This document shows positions 41,354 to 50,114 of a stretch of DNA of 64,000 nt, in pieces. The position numbers and the translations under genes are program-made. Origin of the DNA: Hellea sp. (GTDB taxonomy: Bacteria; Pseudomonadota; Alphaproteobacteria; Caulobacterales; Maricaulaceae); assembly GCA_013002305.1 (NCBI GenBank), contig JABDKG010000087.1:166167-230166 (forward strand), read 5' to 3'. How positions within the stretch are numbered: the stretch's first letter is position 1; each line of letters begins with the position of its first letter. The notes under the pieces are model-generated. The model was not told the origin of the DNA and made no database searches. It was given only the letters and a program-made list of their open reading frames with translations.

Positions 41354-42264
41354 AGGCCAATCCCGATCAAAGTCAGTAATGTCCCGAATGCATCATATTT
41401 TCCGAACGGTTCGCCCAGCCACAAAATAGCAAAGATGATGGTTGCAACGGGGGATAATAATCCGAGCGTAGCAGTTGCCTGAGCACCGATCCGGCCAATC
41501 GCAATATTGACTAAGAAGGACGGGATCAAGGTCGACAGAAATGCAAGGGCGATACCTATCATCCAGATACGCAGCGGTAAATTAGACGCTGTCTGAAAAA
41601 CGCCGCTCTCCAAATTCTGAACAGTTAGGTGAGTGAATATTACCATTCCGGCCGCGATCATAGCGCAGCAGGTGAATAGCGTACTGCCGAGCCGGGCGAT
41701 CATCGGTTTAGCCAAGAGTTGAAAAGCAGCGAAGAGAATAGCGCAGGCCAGAAGCATCCCAACTCCCAGCCAGAGATTATCACTTTCAGTAATATCGCCG
41801 CCAGCGAATATCACGATAATTCCCGAATACCCAATGAGGATGAAGACTACTGATAAGAATTTAGGACGAAACCCGAGAAAAACCGCCGACAAAATCAATA
41901 CGAATACAGGATAGGTGAAAAGAATAAGGCGCTCGAGCTGTGCTGTTACATATTTCAGCGCTTCAATATCCAGAAAGGCGCAAATATAATAACCCAATAT
42001 TCCAAGTGCGCCCGCCAAAACCATATCGCTTAGTTTAGGATTCTCTTTGTCTGAGTGCCAGATTCTGCGCAAAACCAAGGCCATGATTAGTAGATAAATC
42101 GGCATAGAAAATCCCAGCCGCATGGCCATAAGCGTAATGGCATCAATCTCATTTTCAGAAATTCCCGACCCCGGTTGATAGGCCACCTTCACGAAAATGG
42201 CTTTCATTGAAAATAGAACGGCGCCCAGTGCGCCGAAAACATATCCCCAATTCGGCCCGGACAT
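41287..42264 (-). CDS. EamA/DMT superfamily permease
   Basis: An inner-membrane transporter of about 325 residues with ten predicted segments in two EamA halves, the second including ATATLGLLSPVATIIFAILWLGEP. I start it at ATG 42264, close to the first segment. A GTG at 42318 sharing a base with the tadA stop (TAGTG) would add 18 residues and permit translational coupling. The substrate is unknown (the family moves amino acids and other metabolites). It lies downstream of tadA and overlaps the TSUP gene tail-to-tail. Confidence 0.85.
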   Translation of the reverse strand: MSGPNWGYVFGALGAVLFSMKAIFVKVAYQPGSGISENEIDAITLMAMRLGFSMPIYLLIMALVLRRIWHSDKENPKLSDMVLAGALGILGYYICAFLDIEALKYVTAQLERLILFTYPVFVLILSAVFLGFRPKFLSVVFILIGYSGIIVIFAGGDITESDNLWLGVGMLLACAILFAAFQLLAKPMIARLGSTLFTCCAMIAAGMVIFTHLTVQNLESGVFQTASNLPLRIWMIGIALAFLSTLIPSFLVNIAIGRIGAQATATLGLLSPVATIIFAILWLGEPFGKYDAFGTLLTLIGIGLYSWHSRKSDPTPPKYPAALHK

Positions 42265-42317
42265 GGGCAGCGACGATTGGCCGGTTCCGGCAACATATTC
42301 TCTTAGAGTTGGCCGCA

Positions 42318-42767
42318 CTACCGGCGCGCTTTAAAAAATGACCTGAGTAAATCCCCGCACTCGATTGCGCGGATCCCTGAACTTATATCAGGCCGATGAT
42401 GGCATGCTGGGCTTTCAAAAAACTTTATCCCGCTTTCAACGGCGCCGCCTTTCAGATCGGGCGCCCCAAACACTAGCCTTTTGATCCGTGCATGGCTCAA
42501 AGCCCCGGCACACATAGCACAAGGTTCAAGGGTTACATAAAGGGTCAAATCCGTCAGCCGGTAATTTGCGGCCTGATAAGCAGCGTCCCTGAGCGCCAAA
42601 ATTTCGGCATGAGCTGTCGGATCACTGAGAGCTATCGGTGCGTTGCCTGTTCGCGCGACAATCTCACCTTTGGCGTTGACCAATATCGCGCCGACAGGTA
42701 CCTCCCCGCGGCGGGCTGCGGCCTTTGCTTCGAGAATTGCCTCATGCATAAAGTCTTCATCGGTCAT
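42318..42767 (-). CDS. tadA: tRNA-specific adenosine deaminase
   Basis: Makes inosine at wobble position 34 of tRNA-Arg(ACG) and is normally essential. The 149-residue protein has the zinc deaminase motifs HAEILALRDAA and TLEPCAMCAGAL, the catalytic glutamate in HAE, and the C-terminal region CHHRPDISSGI. It diverges from rluB with 37 bases between the starts, an arrangement common in alphaproteobacteria. Confidence 0.96.
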   Translation of the reverse strand: MTDEDFMHEAILEAKAAARRGEVPVGAILVNAKGEIVARTGNAPIALSDPTAHAEILALRDAAYQAANYRLTDLTLYVTLEPCAMCAGALSHARIKRLVFGAPDLKGGAVESGIKFFESPACHHRPDISSGIRAIECGDLLRSFFKARR

Positions 42768-42804
42768 TGTTGCAGTTTGACGGATATGAAATACAGGTCA
42801 AGTA

Positions 42805-43635
42805 ATGAGCGATATGCAAAATAAAGACGGTGAACGTATCGCCAAATTTTTGGCCCGCGCTGGCGTTGCATCGCGGCGTGACTCCGAGAAGCTGATCGAA
42901 GCCGGCCGGATCAAAGTGAACGGCAAAGTTTTGACCACGCCCGCTTTCAAAGTTACCGAAAAAGACGACATTCTTTTTGACGGTAAAAAGGTTGCTAAAC
43001 AGGCGCCTCGTCTCTGGCGATATCACAAGCCGGAAGGATTGATGACAACCCATAAGGACCCGGAAGGCCGCCCGACTGTTTTCGACGCACTACCCAAAGA
43101 ACTTCCTCGGGTCATATCTGTTGGCAGGCTGGATATGAATTCAGAGGGGCTATTGCTTTTAACCAATGACGGCGAGCTAGCCAGGGCTTTGGAACTTCCG
43201 GCAACTGGATGGGTTAGGCGATATCGCGCCCGTGCTTATGGTAAAATTACTCAAGATGATCTGAATGAGTTGCAAAAAGGTATTAAAATAGAAGGTGTCC
43301 CGACCGGCCCAATCGAAGCTGTTCTCGAGCGCCAGCAGCGCGACAATGCTTGGATACAAGTCTCGATCAAAGAAGGGAAAAACCGCGAAGTTCGGCGCGC
43401 TCTTGAGACGGTTGGCTTGAGGGTCAATAGGTTGATCCGCACATCTTACGGGCCTTTTCAACTTAACAATCTAGAAAAAGGGAAAACCGAAGAAATAAGA
43501 AACCGAATTCTCAGAGATCAGGTTGGGCACCTTGTGGACATTCCAAAGATTGAGACGCCAGAAAAAACGCCGCGAAGTAAACCTAAAAAACCCTATGCAG
43601 GCAAACCCTCTAAACAGCATAGGCGGCGCAAATGA
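42805..43635 (+). CDS. rluB: 23S rRNA pseudouridine synthase, RluB/RsuA family
   Basis: A 276-residue protein with an N-terminal S4 RNA-binding domain (about 10-70: RIAKFLARAGVASRRDSEKLIEAGRI region) and the RsuA catalytic domain. The catalytic aspartate is in GRLDMNSEGLLLLTNDG. GKNREVRRALETVGL is the second family motif. A lysine- and proline-rich tail (about 245-276) ends the protein. Its stop overlaps the rsmD start by four bases, the usual pairing of two rRNA-modifying genes. Confidence 0.95.
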   Translation: MSDMQNKDGERIAKFLARAGVASRRDSEKLIEAGRIKVNGKVLTTPAFKVTEKDDILFDGKKVAKQAPRLWRYHKPEGLMTTHKDPEGRPTVFDALPKELPRVISVGRLDMNSEGLLLLTNDGELARALELPATGWVRRYRARAYGKITQDDLNELQKGIKIEGVPTGPIEAVLERQQRDNAWIQVSIKEGKNREVRRALETVGLRVNRLIRTSYGPFQLNNLEKGKTEEIRNRILRDQVGHLVDIPKIETPEKTPRSKPKKPYAGKPSKQHRRRK

Positions 43636-44198
43636 GGATTGTTTCGGGCCGCCTGAGAGGACGTAATATTTCTTCACCCGGCGGGCGAAATACGCGGCCT
43701 ACCAGCGACCAAACCCGGGAGTCCATATTTAACATTCTCGGCCATGCTGATTGGGCAATGCCTGTTGAAGGCGGCCGCGTCGCCGACATTTTTGCTGGCT
43801 CTGGCGCGCTAGGTCTGGAGGCTATTTCAAGAGGGGCGGAATTCTGCCTGTTCGTCGAGACAGAACCCAAAGCGCGCGCGTCTATCCGGCAAAATATAGA
43901 GAAGATGGATCTGTTTGGCTGTACAAGGCTTCACCGCCAAGACGCAACCAAGTTAAGAGTCGCACCCGGAAATTTAAGGGGTCAATTCACCCATGTCTTT
44001 ATGGACCCGCCTTACAATAAGGGCCTTTGGCGGCCCGTTTTATTTCGGCTTTTACAGCAAGGCTTGATCTCGACAGATAGCGTGATTATTCTTGAAGTCG
44101 GCGCTAAAGAAGAACTTGAAATTAAAGGGTTCGAATGCCTCGACGAGCGGGTATGGGGCGCTGCCAAAGTCGTATTTTTAAGGCCCCGCGCGGCCTAA
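43632..44198 (+). CDS. rsmD: 16S rRNA (guanine966-N2)-methyltransferase
   Basis: A 188-residue Rossmann methyltransferase. It starts MRIVSGRLRGRNISSP and has the conserved RPTSDQTRESIFNIL, the SAM motif I DIFAGSGALGLEAISRGA and the catalytic motif IV DPPY. It is coupled to rluB at the ATGA overlap. Its final four bases overlap the convergent histidine kinase gene. Confidence 0.97.
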   Translation: MRIVSGRLRGRNISSPGGRNTRPTSDQTRESIFNILGHADWAMPVEGGRVADIFAGSGALGLEAISRGAEFCLFVETEPKARASIRQNIEKMDLFGCTRLHRQDATKLRVAPGNLRGQFTHVFMDPPYNKGLWRPVLFRLLQQGLISTDSVIILEVGAKEELEIKGFECLDERVWGAAKVVFLRPRAA

Positions 44199-46354
44199 GC
44201 GGCGATCAGAAGTTCGCCGGTTTCCTCAACGAAATTCGGCTGCGGAAATTCGATAGTTATGCAGGTTCCGACATTGACTTGACTTTTTATATCAACCCGA
44301 GCGCTAATTTGATCGCAATATTTCATGACGACAGCGAGGCCCAGTCCGGCGCCTTCATGCGCACGATTAAGATTCATGTCGCCTTGTTCAAATGGCCTAA
44401 ATAATTCCGATATTTTTGCCCCGTCCATCCCCTCACCTGTGTCCTTCACCCTGAGAGCAAATCCGGGACCGTCTTTCAGCTCGGAAAGACTGAGTTTGAT
44501 CTCACCTGATTTTGTAAATTTCAAGGCATTATCAAATAGATTCCTAACGATGGCACGGTAAATGACTTTATTGGAAAGGTGTTGAGGCTTGAATTCAGGA
44601 TCCTTGTCTATGCTGACTTTTAAAAACTCCCCGCGCTGCTTTAGTTCGATGTTCCGATTGTTTATCTCAGAAGAAAATTCGCGTAAAATGGTTGCGGCAT
44701 TGTCGACCGCATCGATGATCTCAATATAAGTTTTGGAATGCTCACTGTCAGAGGAAATTGCTAGCATATTTTCAACGATAATGTGAAGTCGTTTACCGGC
44801 ATTTTTGATAGCTTTCAGAAGAGCTCTGTCTTGACGATCGGTTGATTTTTGCTCGAGAATACTGGCCAAATTAATGATCGGATTAAGCGGTGTTCTAAGT
44901 TCATGACCGACGACACCAATGAATTTTTCTTTAGCATCAACGCCGGCAAGTGCTTTTTTGTGAGCTACTTTCAGCTCGCCAAACATGGTATTGAGTTGTT
45001 CGTTGGCTTGATTGAGGTCGCGGTTAGTAATCTTGATCTGTTTATTTAATCCGCGTTCGCGCAAATAACCTCTAAACGCATAAAGTAGCAGTAAAAGAAT
45101 GAAAATGATGGCAGCCAGAGACACCCACAGCAGTAATTCCTGTGCACGTGCTGTTTGCGCGGTTAAAGAGGCTTCATATTCTAGCTTGTCCATTTCGCGC
45201 TTGTTACGCTCGCTCGTAATCTGAAGATTGTTGGAAATCCGCGCCCTATCGGCTGACAGTTCGCGTTCAAACAAGGTTTGGGTTAGGGAATCGATTTTGT
45301 TATCAATTTCCAGTGCCTTGTTAGGCAACCCGTTGAGGATCGCCAGTTCTTTTTCACCCATCAACACGTATTTGCCAAACTCATTATCTAAGCTATCAGC
45401 ATAATCTCGGCGCATTTCCTTGATAAAAAGCAATGCTTTGTTCTTTTCACCTAACTTCGCATATAAGTAAGATGACAATGCCATGCGTGCCATCTTTACA
45501 TCTTTGCGCACATTAATTTGCTCGAGCGCCCCAAAATACTCCTTCGCATGCTTAAAATCACCATTTTCTAGATAATTTCGACCTAAGGCATAGTACATAA
45601 TTTCACGATCATTTTCACTTAGATCTTCAACGAAAGGCTCGACGGTTTCTGTCACTTGGAGTGCTAAAATTGGACCGACTTCTTTGCGAGCTAACGTCGA
45701 GAGATTGTTGATGCTATGATAATAACCTTCCGATATCCCAGCTTTTTGCATGGCTTCTAAATAATATTCACCTGCAGTGACAGTTTCAGAGATATTTCGA
45801 TCAACAACAAATGCCATGAACAAAAGTTCGTAACTTTGAAACCTCGCATACCAATAGTTGCTAGCTTCAGCAGGGATTAGAGCAGACTGCGATACCGCCT
45901 TTTCCGCCCATTCCAGCATACGCGTGTTTTCATGATGTTCATGCCACAAAAATGACAATGATATTGAACATTTATACGCCAGAGCTGGTGCAAAATTTAC
46001 GGCGCAGGATTCCAATGCTTTGTAGCTATCCGAATTTAAATCGATTTTTTCTTCGTATAGAACCGCTGTTGTAAGTTCATAAATGTCCTTCAGGTCACTG
46101 GATATAAGTGGCGACACCAAACTGTGATTCATTCTGTCGAAGTCATAATTTGAAAGTGCTTCGTCGATTTCAAGTTCAATTTCATTGTGAACTAATGCCG
46201 TCTTCTGCGAGTTGGATGCCTCGACAAATTTTTGCGCAAGTGAAACTAAGGGATGGGGTTCGCTGTTAGCGCTTACAGTGTCGTCTGCGTACACGCCGTT
46301 AAAAGCGGAAAGGACCGCGACTATTAATAAGGATATTTTTAGCGCCTTCAACAC
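44195..46354 (-). CDS. Sensor histidine kinase with N-terminal TPR-like region
   Basis: A 719-residue membrane kinase with no receiver domain. It has a signal-like N terminus (1-23), a TPR-like helical region (about 24-360: NYWYARFQSYELL, YYALGRNYLENGDFKHAKEYF) and a coiled coil (about 365-405). One membrane segment follows (about 407-427, LLLWVSLAAIIFILLLLLYAF). HisKA has phospho-acceptor H484 in VGHELRTPLNP. The HATPase domain has DNALKF, DTGEGMDG and GAGLGLAVV. The start is GTG 46354 with a weak ribosome site. No response regulator is adjacent. The DNA looks more AT-rich than rsmD and mutL on either side, suggesting acquisition. It lies 76 bases downstream of the repeat-peptide gene on the same strand. 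Confidence 0.9.
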   Translation of the reverse strand: MLKALKISLLIVAVLSAFNGVYADDTVSANSEPHPLVSLAQKFVEASNSQKTALVHNEIELEIDEALSNYDFDRMNHSLVSPLISSDLKDIYELTTAVLYEEKIDLNSDSYKALESCAVNFAPALAYKCSISLSFLWHEHHENTRMLEWAEKAVSQSALIPAEASNYWYARFQSYELLFMAFVVDRNISETVTAGEYYLEAMQKAGISEGYYHSINNLSTLARKEVGPILALQVTETVEPFVEDLSENDREIMYYALGRNYLENGDFKHAKEYFGALEQINVRKDVKMARMALSSYLYAKLGEKNKALLFIKEMRRDYADSLDNEFGKYVLMGEKELAILNGLPNKALEIDNKIDSLTQTLFERELSADRARISNNLQITSERNKREMDKLEYEASLTAQTARAQELLLWVSLAAIIFILLLLLYAFRGYLRERGLNKQIKITNRDLNQANEQLNTMFGELKVAHKKALAGVDAKEKFIGVVGHELRTPLNPIINLASILEQKSTDRQDRALLKAIKNAGKRLHIIVENMLAISSDSEHSKTYIEIIDAVDNAATILREFSSEINNRNIELKQRGEFLKVSIDKDPEFKPQHLSNKVIYRAIVRNLFDNALKFTKSGEIKLSLSELKDGPGFALRVKDTGEGMDGAKISELFRPFEQGDMNLNRAHEGAGLGLAVVMKYCDQISARVDIKSQVNVGTCITIEFPQPNFVEETGELLIAA

Positions 46355-46372
46355 GCCGCCATCTATGGCACA

Positions 46373-46388
46373 TATTAGTTAACTAATA
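46373..46388. promoter_or_regulatory. 16-base perfect palindrome upstream of the kinase gene
   Basis: TATTAGTTAACTAATA is a perfect palindrome lying 19-34 bases upstream of the kinase GTG start, inside the AT-rich islet. Position and symmetry fit a dimeric regulator's operator. No known regulator motif is matched with confidence. Confidence 0.45.
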
Positions 46389-46398
46389 GCTAGGAAGT

Positions 46399-46421
46399 GC
46401 AACTCGCGAATCGCGAGTTGC
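46399..46421 (-). other. Strong intercistronic hairpin between peptide gene and kinase
   Basis: On the minus strand GCAACTCGCG-ATT-CGCGAGTTGC forms a perfect 10-base stem with a 3-base loop, nine bases after the peptide gene stop. No U tract follows, so full termination is not expected. It may stabilise or process the upstream mRNA so that the peptide is made in excess of the kinase. Confidence 0.6.
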
Positions 46422-46430
46422 ATGATGTTA

Positions 46431-46583
46431 CTAGTCTTTCAGGACAACGCCTCTTTCGGCAAGTACTACACCTCTTTCGGCAAGCACTACGCCTCTTTCA
46501 GCAAGCACTACGCCTCTTTCGGCCAGCACTACGCCGCGTCCCCCGACGACTACTTTAGTTTCATCCATTGTGAGTTCACGCAT
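46431..46583 (-). CDS. Small repeat peptide with double-glycine leader
   Basis: A 50-residue peptide too short for ordinary gene listings. Residues 1-15 are MRELTMDETKVVVGG, matching the double-glycine leader pattern position by position: L at -12, T at -11, E at -8, V at -4, GG at -2/-1 (position -7 is T, not the usual L/M). Residues 16-50 are five tandem heptads: RGVVLAE four times and RGVVLKD once. GGAG lies seven bases before the ATG. Leader cutting by a C39 peptidase-ABC exporter is expected for this leader type, but no such exporter is in the window. The sensor kinase follows 76 bases downstream. The function is unknown; a signal precursor, toxin or self-assembling peptide are all possible. 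Confidence 0.75.
   Translation of the reverse strand: MRELTMDETKVVVGGRGVVLAERGVVLAERGVVLAERGVVLAERGVVLKD
46434..46538 (-). repeat. Five 21-base coding repeats
   Basis: Five consecutive 21-base units with few differences encode the heptads of the small peptide. The first four units differ only at a few bases, mostly silent, so the amino-acid repeat is conserved while the DNA varies. The last unit diverges at its end to LKD. Confidence 0.92.
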
Positions 46584-46605
46584 TGAACAACTCCAATTGG
46601 CTTAT

Positions 46606-46619
46606 GAGCAATATTGCTC
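46606..46619. promoter_or_regulatory. 14-base perfect palindrome upstream of the peptide gene
   Basis: GAGCAATATTGCTC lies 23-36 bases upstream of the peptide ATG. A TTGACA hexamer occurs further up on the minus strand (46656-46651) without a good -10 partner. The rest of the 235 bases up to mutL is AT-rich with nothing else convincing. Confidence 0.45.
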
Positions 46620-46818
46620 TAGTTCAAAATTGACCTATTAAGCCTATAATTGTCAATTGATTAACCATAAAATTCTCGCAATAAAACAGATAAGACAATG
46701 TTATTAAGTAATTTTTTCTCGGTTTGGTTGATTAAAAATGAAATTTTACCATTTATACTGGTAATTGCAATTGGCATTTTATTCGACTGTCAGGCGAGAG
46801 ATCCAAACGTTTAATCAT

Positions 46819-48642
46819 CTATCTCCGCCCAAAAAGCCGTTCAATATCAGCCAATTTCAACTCTACATATGTCGGGCGGCCATGATTACACTGACCGCTA
46901 TGGGGCGTTGACTCCATCTGCCTGAGGAGCGCATTCATTTCGGACGAGTTGAGGCGTCGACCCGCCCGAACCGAACCGTGACACGCCATGGTCCCGCATA
47001 CATCTTCAAATTTTTCTTTAAGGCTCAATGCCTCATCATATGCCGACAGATCATCAGCCAAATCTCTAAGAAGTCCGTGGACGTCCATTTCGCCTAAAAG
47101 TGACGGAGTTTCGCGAACCGCAACGGCGCCCGCGCCAAAAGGCTCAATGATCAGCCCCATTTGCGCAAGCTCATCCGCCCTGGACAAAACGCGTTGCGCA
47201 TCATTTTCGCCTAAATCCACTATGTCGGGAATTAGCAGACTCTGGCGCACAACGCCCTGCCCGCTCATGGCTTGTTTCATCTGTTCATACACGAGGCGCT
47301 CATGGGCGGCGTGCTGATCGACTATGATGATTCCATCTTCGGTTTGCGCCACGATGTAGGTTTCATGAAGCTGCGCCCGGGCAGCGCCGAGCGGATTACT
47401 GGAGATACCCTCGGGACTGGCATGATCAAAAACAGCGTTATCTTCCTCGACCTTGGCCGAAAATCCATCGACCAATTGCTGCATTTGCTGACCGGAGTTT
47501 TGCGGGATATGTGAATAGCCTTGCCTTGGTCGGTAATCGCCTTGCAGCGGAAGCGATGTTCCGCTTTGAATTTTGCCTAATGCAAATTCCGATACCGTTG
47601 TACTGGCCCTGTGTCCGGCTCCGGCCAGCGCGTGACGCAACGCCGAGACAATCAGGCCGCGCACCAGATTGGGATCGCGAAACCGGACTTCAGTTTTGGC
47701 AGGGTGCACATTCACATCAACATGGGTCATCGGCAAGTCTACAAACAAGGCTGCTACCGGATAACGATTACGCGCCAGAAAATCCTGATAGGCGCCCCGT
47801 ATCGCTCCGTGCAGCAGCTTATCTTTAACGGGACGACCATTAACGAACAGGAATTGGTGCAGGCTGTTGCCGCGTGAATAGGTCGGCAAGCCCGCAAATC
47901 CGCTCAATCGAACCGCTTCGCGTTCGGTGTCGACGGACAAGGCATTGTCGCCAAAATCACGTCCTAAAACAGACGCCAGACGGCTCAGATGACCCGGCTG
48001 GTCATCCGATTGCGGCGCCACCCGGAAATTTGTTCGAGCAGAAGTGCCCAGCGTAAATCCTATGGTCGGATTTGCCATGGCCAGACGTTTGACAATATCG
48101 GATATGGCTAGGCTTTCGCTGCGTTCAGACTTTAAAAACTTGAGGCGCGCTGGTGTGGCGTAAAACAGGTCGCGGACTTCAACCCTGGTCCCCGACAGGC
48201 CAAATCTCGGGGCTGGTTTTATCGGCGAAATATCGCCGCCTTCAATATTGATTTGCCAGGCCGAGTCTGAACCAAGGGTTTGGGATGTGATCGACAATCG
48301 CGCCACAGATCCGATTGACGGCAAAGCCTCGCCGCGAAAGCCCATAGTCGCGATATTCAGTAGATCCCAATCACCCGCCTCATTGGGCTTCAGCTTGGAG
48401 GTCGCGTGACGCTCGATGGCGATCGGTAGCTCTTCAGCCGACATGCCTTTGCCATCGTCCATGACCGAGATCAGCGTTCGGCCGCCATCTTCGATGATAA
48501 TATCAATTTGGGACGCACCGGCATCTATCGCATTTTCTGCCAGCTCTTTGACGACACTTGCGGGCCGCTCAACGACTTCACCGGCTGCAATCCGGTTGAT
48601 CGTTTCTGTCGGTAATCGCTGTATGGATAGAATCGCGCTCAT
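46819..48642 (-). CDS. mutL: DNA mismatch repair protein MutL
   Basis: A 607-residue GHKL ATPase that couples MutS recognition to strand removal. The N-terminal motifs are [32 protein letters not shown] and [10 protein letters not shown]. The C-terminal dimerisation domain has [16 protein letters not shown], and [12 protein letters not shown] and [12 protein letters not shown] follow near the end. CNHGRPT is kept, but no DQHAx2Ex4E-type endonuclease context is clear from reading alone. The gene begins nine bases after the sugar dehydrogenase gene ends, so they may be co-transcribed. Confidence 0.97.
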   Translation of the reverse strand: MSAILSIQRLPTETINRIAAGEVVERPASVVKELAENAIDAGASQIDIIIEDGGRTLISVMDDGKGMSAEELPIAIERHATSKLKPNEAGDWDLLNIATMGFRGEALPSIGSVARLSITSQTLGSDSAWQINIEGGDISPIKPAPRFGLSGTRVEVRDLFYATPARLKFLKSERSESLAISDIVKRLAMANPTIGFTLGTSARTNFRVAPQSDDQPGHLSRLASVLGRDFGDNALSVDTEREAVRLSGFAGLPTYSRGNSLHQFLFVNGRPVKDKLLHGAIRGAYQDFLARNRYPVAALFVDLPMTHVDVNVHPAKTEVRFRDPNLVRGLIVSALRHALAGAGHRASTTVSEFALGKIQSGTSLPLQGDYRPRQGYSHIPQNSGQQMQQLVDGFSAKVEEDNAVFDHASPEGISSNPLGAARAQLHETYIVAQTEDGIIIVDQHAAHERLVYEQMKQAMSGQGVVRQSLLIPDIVDLGENDAQRVLSRADELAQMGLIIEPFGAGAVAVRETPSLLGEMDVHGLLRDLADDLSAYDEALSLKEKFEDVCGTMACHGSVRAGRRLNSSEMNALLRQMESTPHSGQCNHGRPTYVELKLADIERLFGRR

Positions 48643-48651
48643 CGGCCGACT

Positions 48652-50031
48652 TTAGTCAGGCCGGGGCGAAAGGCGAATGATTTTAGACGGCAACGCGACG
48701 TAAATCGCCCCGTCCGGCCCGGTTGTCACATCGCGAATTCGCCCCTCATCGGATAATATTTCGACTTCGCCAATATATTGATCGTCATTAACCTCGATCA
48801 GGCGCAAAGACTGATAAGCCAGTGACCCGGCAAGCAAACGCCCTTTCCAGTCCGGAAATAGATCACCCGTGTAAACATCCAGACCGCAAGCGGCGATCGA
48901 TGGGGTCCAGTGACTGGCCGGCTGCTCCATACCGGGCTTGGCCTGATAAGGCGTGAGTTCGGAGCCATTATAGTTCCGGCCATAGGATATTGCCGGCCAT
49001 CCATAATTTTTACCGGAGCGAATGACATTGATCTCATCCCCGCCTTTGGGACCATGTTCGGTCGACCATAATACACCACTGCCCGGGTGCATAATCAGGC
49101 CCTGCGGATTGCGGTTTCCAAAGCTGTAAATGGACGGATAATCCTTAAACCGAAACGGATTATCTTCGGGAATAGAACCGTCCCGGTTAATCCGGTGGAT
49201 CTTACCATTGGGGACCCCGATATCCTGCGCTTGTTCTTTTTGGCCGCGATCACCTATGGAAAAATAGAGACGCCCCTCCGCGTCAAATGTGATCCGGCTA
49301 CCAAAATGGCGTCCGCCGCTGACATAATGCTGCACCTTTGCCTCGAATAATGTCTCTTCATTAACCCATTGGTTTCCCTCAATTTTTCCGCGCACCAGCT
49401 TGGTCATCGATTTGCCACTCATCCCATGAGAAAATGTCAGATAGATCCAGCCATTTTCGGAATAATCGGGATCAAGTGCGACGTCGAGCAGCCCGCCCTG
49501 GCCTGAAGATTTCACCTCGGGAATACCTTTTATTTCGGTTTTGGTACCACTCGTCTCAACCCGCAGCAGCTTCCCGTCTTTCTCAGTGATCAACAAAGTA
49601 TTTTCGTCCAAAAACACGAAACCCCAAGGCTTGTCCACATCTGTTATATAGTCCGCTATTGTTACCTGGTCAGCCAACGAACCCACTAATTTAACAGCCG
49701 GAGTTTTCTCTAACTTTTTCAACAGGGCCGGAGGGTCTCCGGCCTGAATAAACAGCGCCAACTTAGTAATTTGACCGTCCGTTAGCCCGCCCTCAAACCC
49801 CGGCATGCCGCCATCATCGATACCGTAAGCAATATTGGCCTTTAAAGAATCAAGATTACTGCCATGCATAAGTACACCGTCAAACAGACTAGGCGCGCTC
49901 CCGCCCTCAGGGCCTGTGCCATGGCATGAGGCGCAATTTTCAAGATAGAGCTGCGGCGCGCCAAGCTCGTCGGCCTGAGCGCAGCTGATAATCATGAACG
50001 AAGAAAGAAGGAGCAAGGGTATTGGTTTCAT
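48652..50031 (-). CDS. Cytochrome c domain fused to PQQ-dependent aldose sugar dehydrogenase
   Basis: An exported protein of about 459 residues. The start ATG 50031 gives MKPIPLLLLSSFMIISCAQADEL, a signal peptide that may be a lipoprotein signal (IISC). The ATG at 50061 would add ten residues. A c-type cytochrome follows at about 25-95 (CASCH haem site, axial methionine probably in GMPGFEG). A six-bladed glucose/sorbosone dehydrogenase propeller covers about 120-455 (SGQGGLLDVALDPDY, GGRHFGSRI, GNRNPQGL, EHGPKGGDEINVI). Electrons from sugar oxidation could pass straight from PQQ to the fused haem. PQQ synthesis genes are not in the window. Confidence 0.92.
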   Translation of the reverse strand: MKPIPLLLLSSFMIISCAQADELGAPQLYLENCASCHGTGPEGGSAPSLFDGVLMHGSNLDSLKANIAYGIDDGGMPGFEGGLTDGQITKLALFIQAGDPPALLKKLEKTPAVKLVGSLADQVTIADYITDVDKPWGFVFLDENTLLITEKDGKLLRVETSGTKTEIKGIPEVKSSGQGGLLDVALDPDYSENGWIYLTFSHGMSGKSMTKLVRGKIEGNQWVNEETLFEAKVQHYVSGGRHFGSRITFDAEGRLYFSIGDRGQKEQAQDIGVPNGKIHRINRDGSIPEDNPFRFKDYPSIYSFGNRNPQGLIMHPGSGVLWSTEHGPKGGDEINVIRSGKNYGWPAISYGRNYNGSELTPYQAKPGMEQPASHWTPSIAACGLDVYTGDLFPDWKGRLLAGSLAYQSLRLIEVNDDQYIGEVEILSDEGRIRDVTTGPDGAIYVALPSKIIRLSPRPD

Positions 50032-50114
50032 AAGCCGACCATAGGGGCTGGTAGGCATCATGTCACGGTTTCTAAATTGACTTGCACCCTATTTAGGCGC
50101 ATTTTTACAGCAGC

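Noticed and set aside
46399-46421. Terminator of the small peptide gene
   Set aside because: The stem is strong but no U tract follows on the minus strand, so I list it as an intercistronic hairpin instead.
46434-46538. CRISPR-like array from the short direct repeats
   Set aside because: Repeats are contiguous 21-base units with no spacers and encode a heptad in frame; there are no cas genes.
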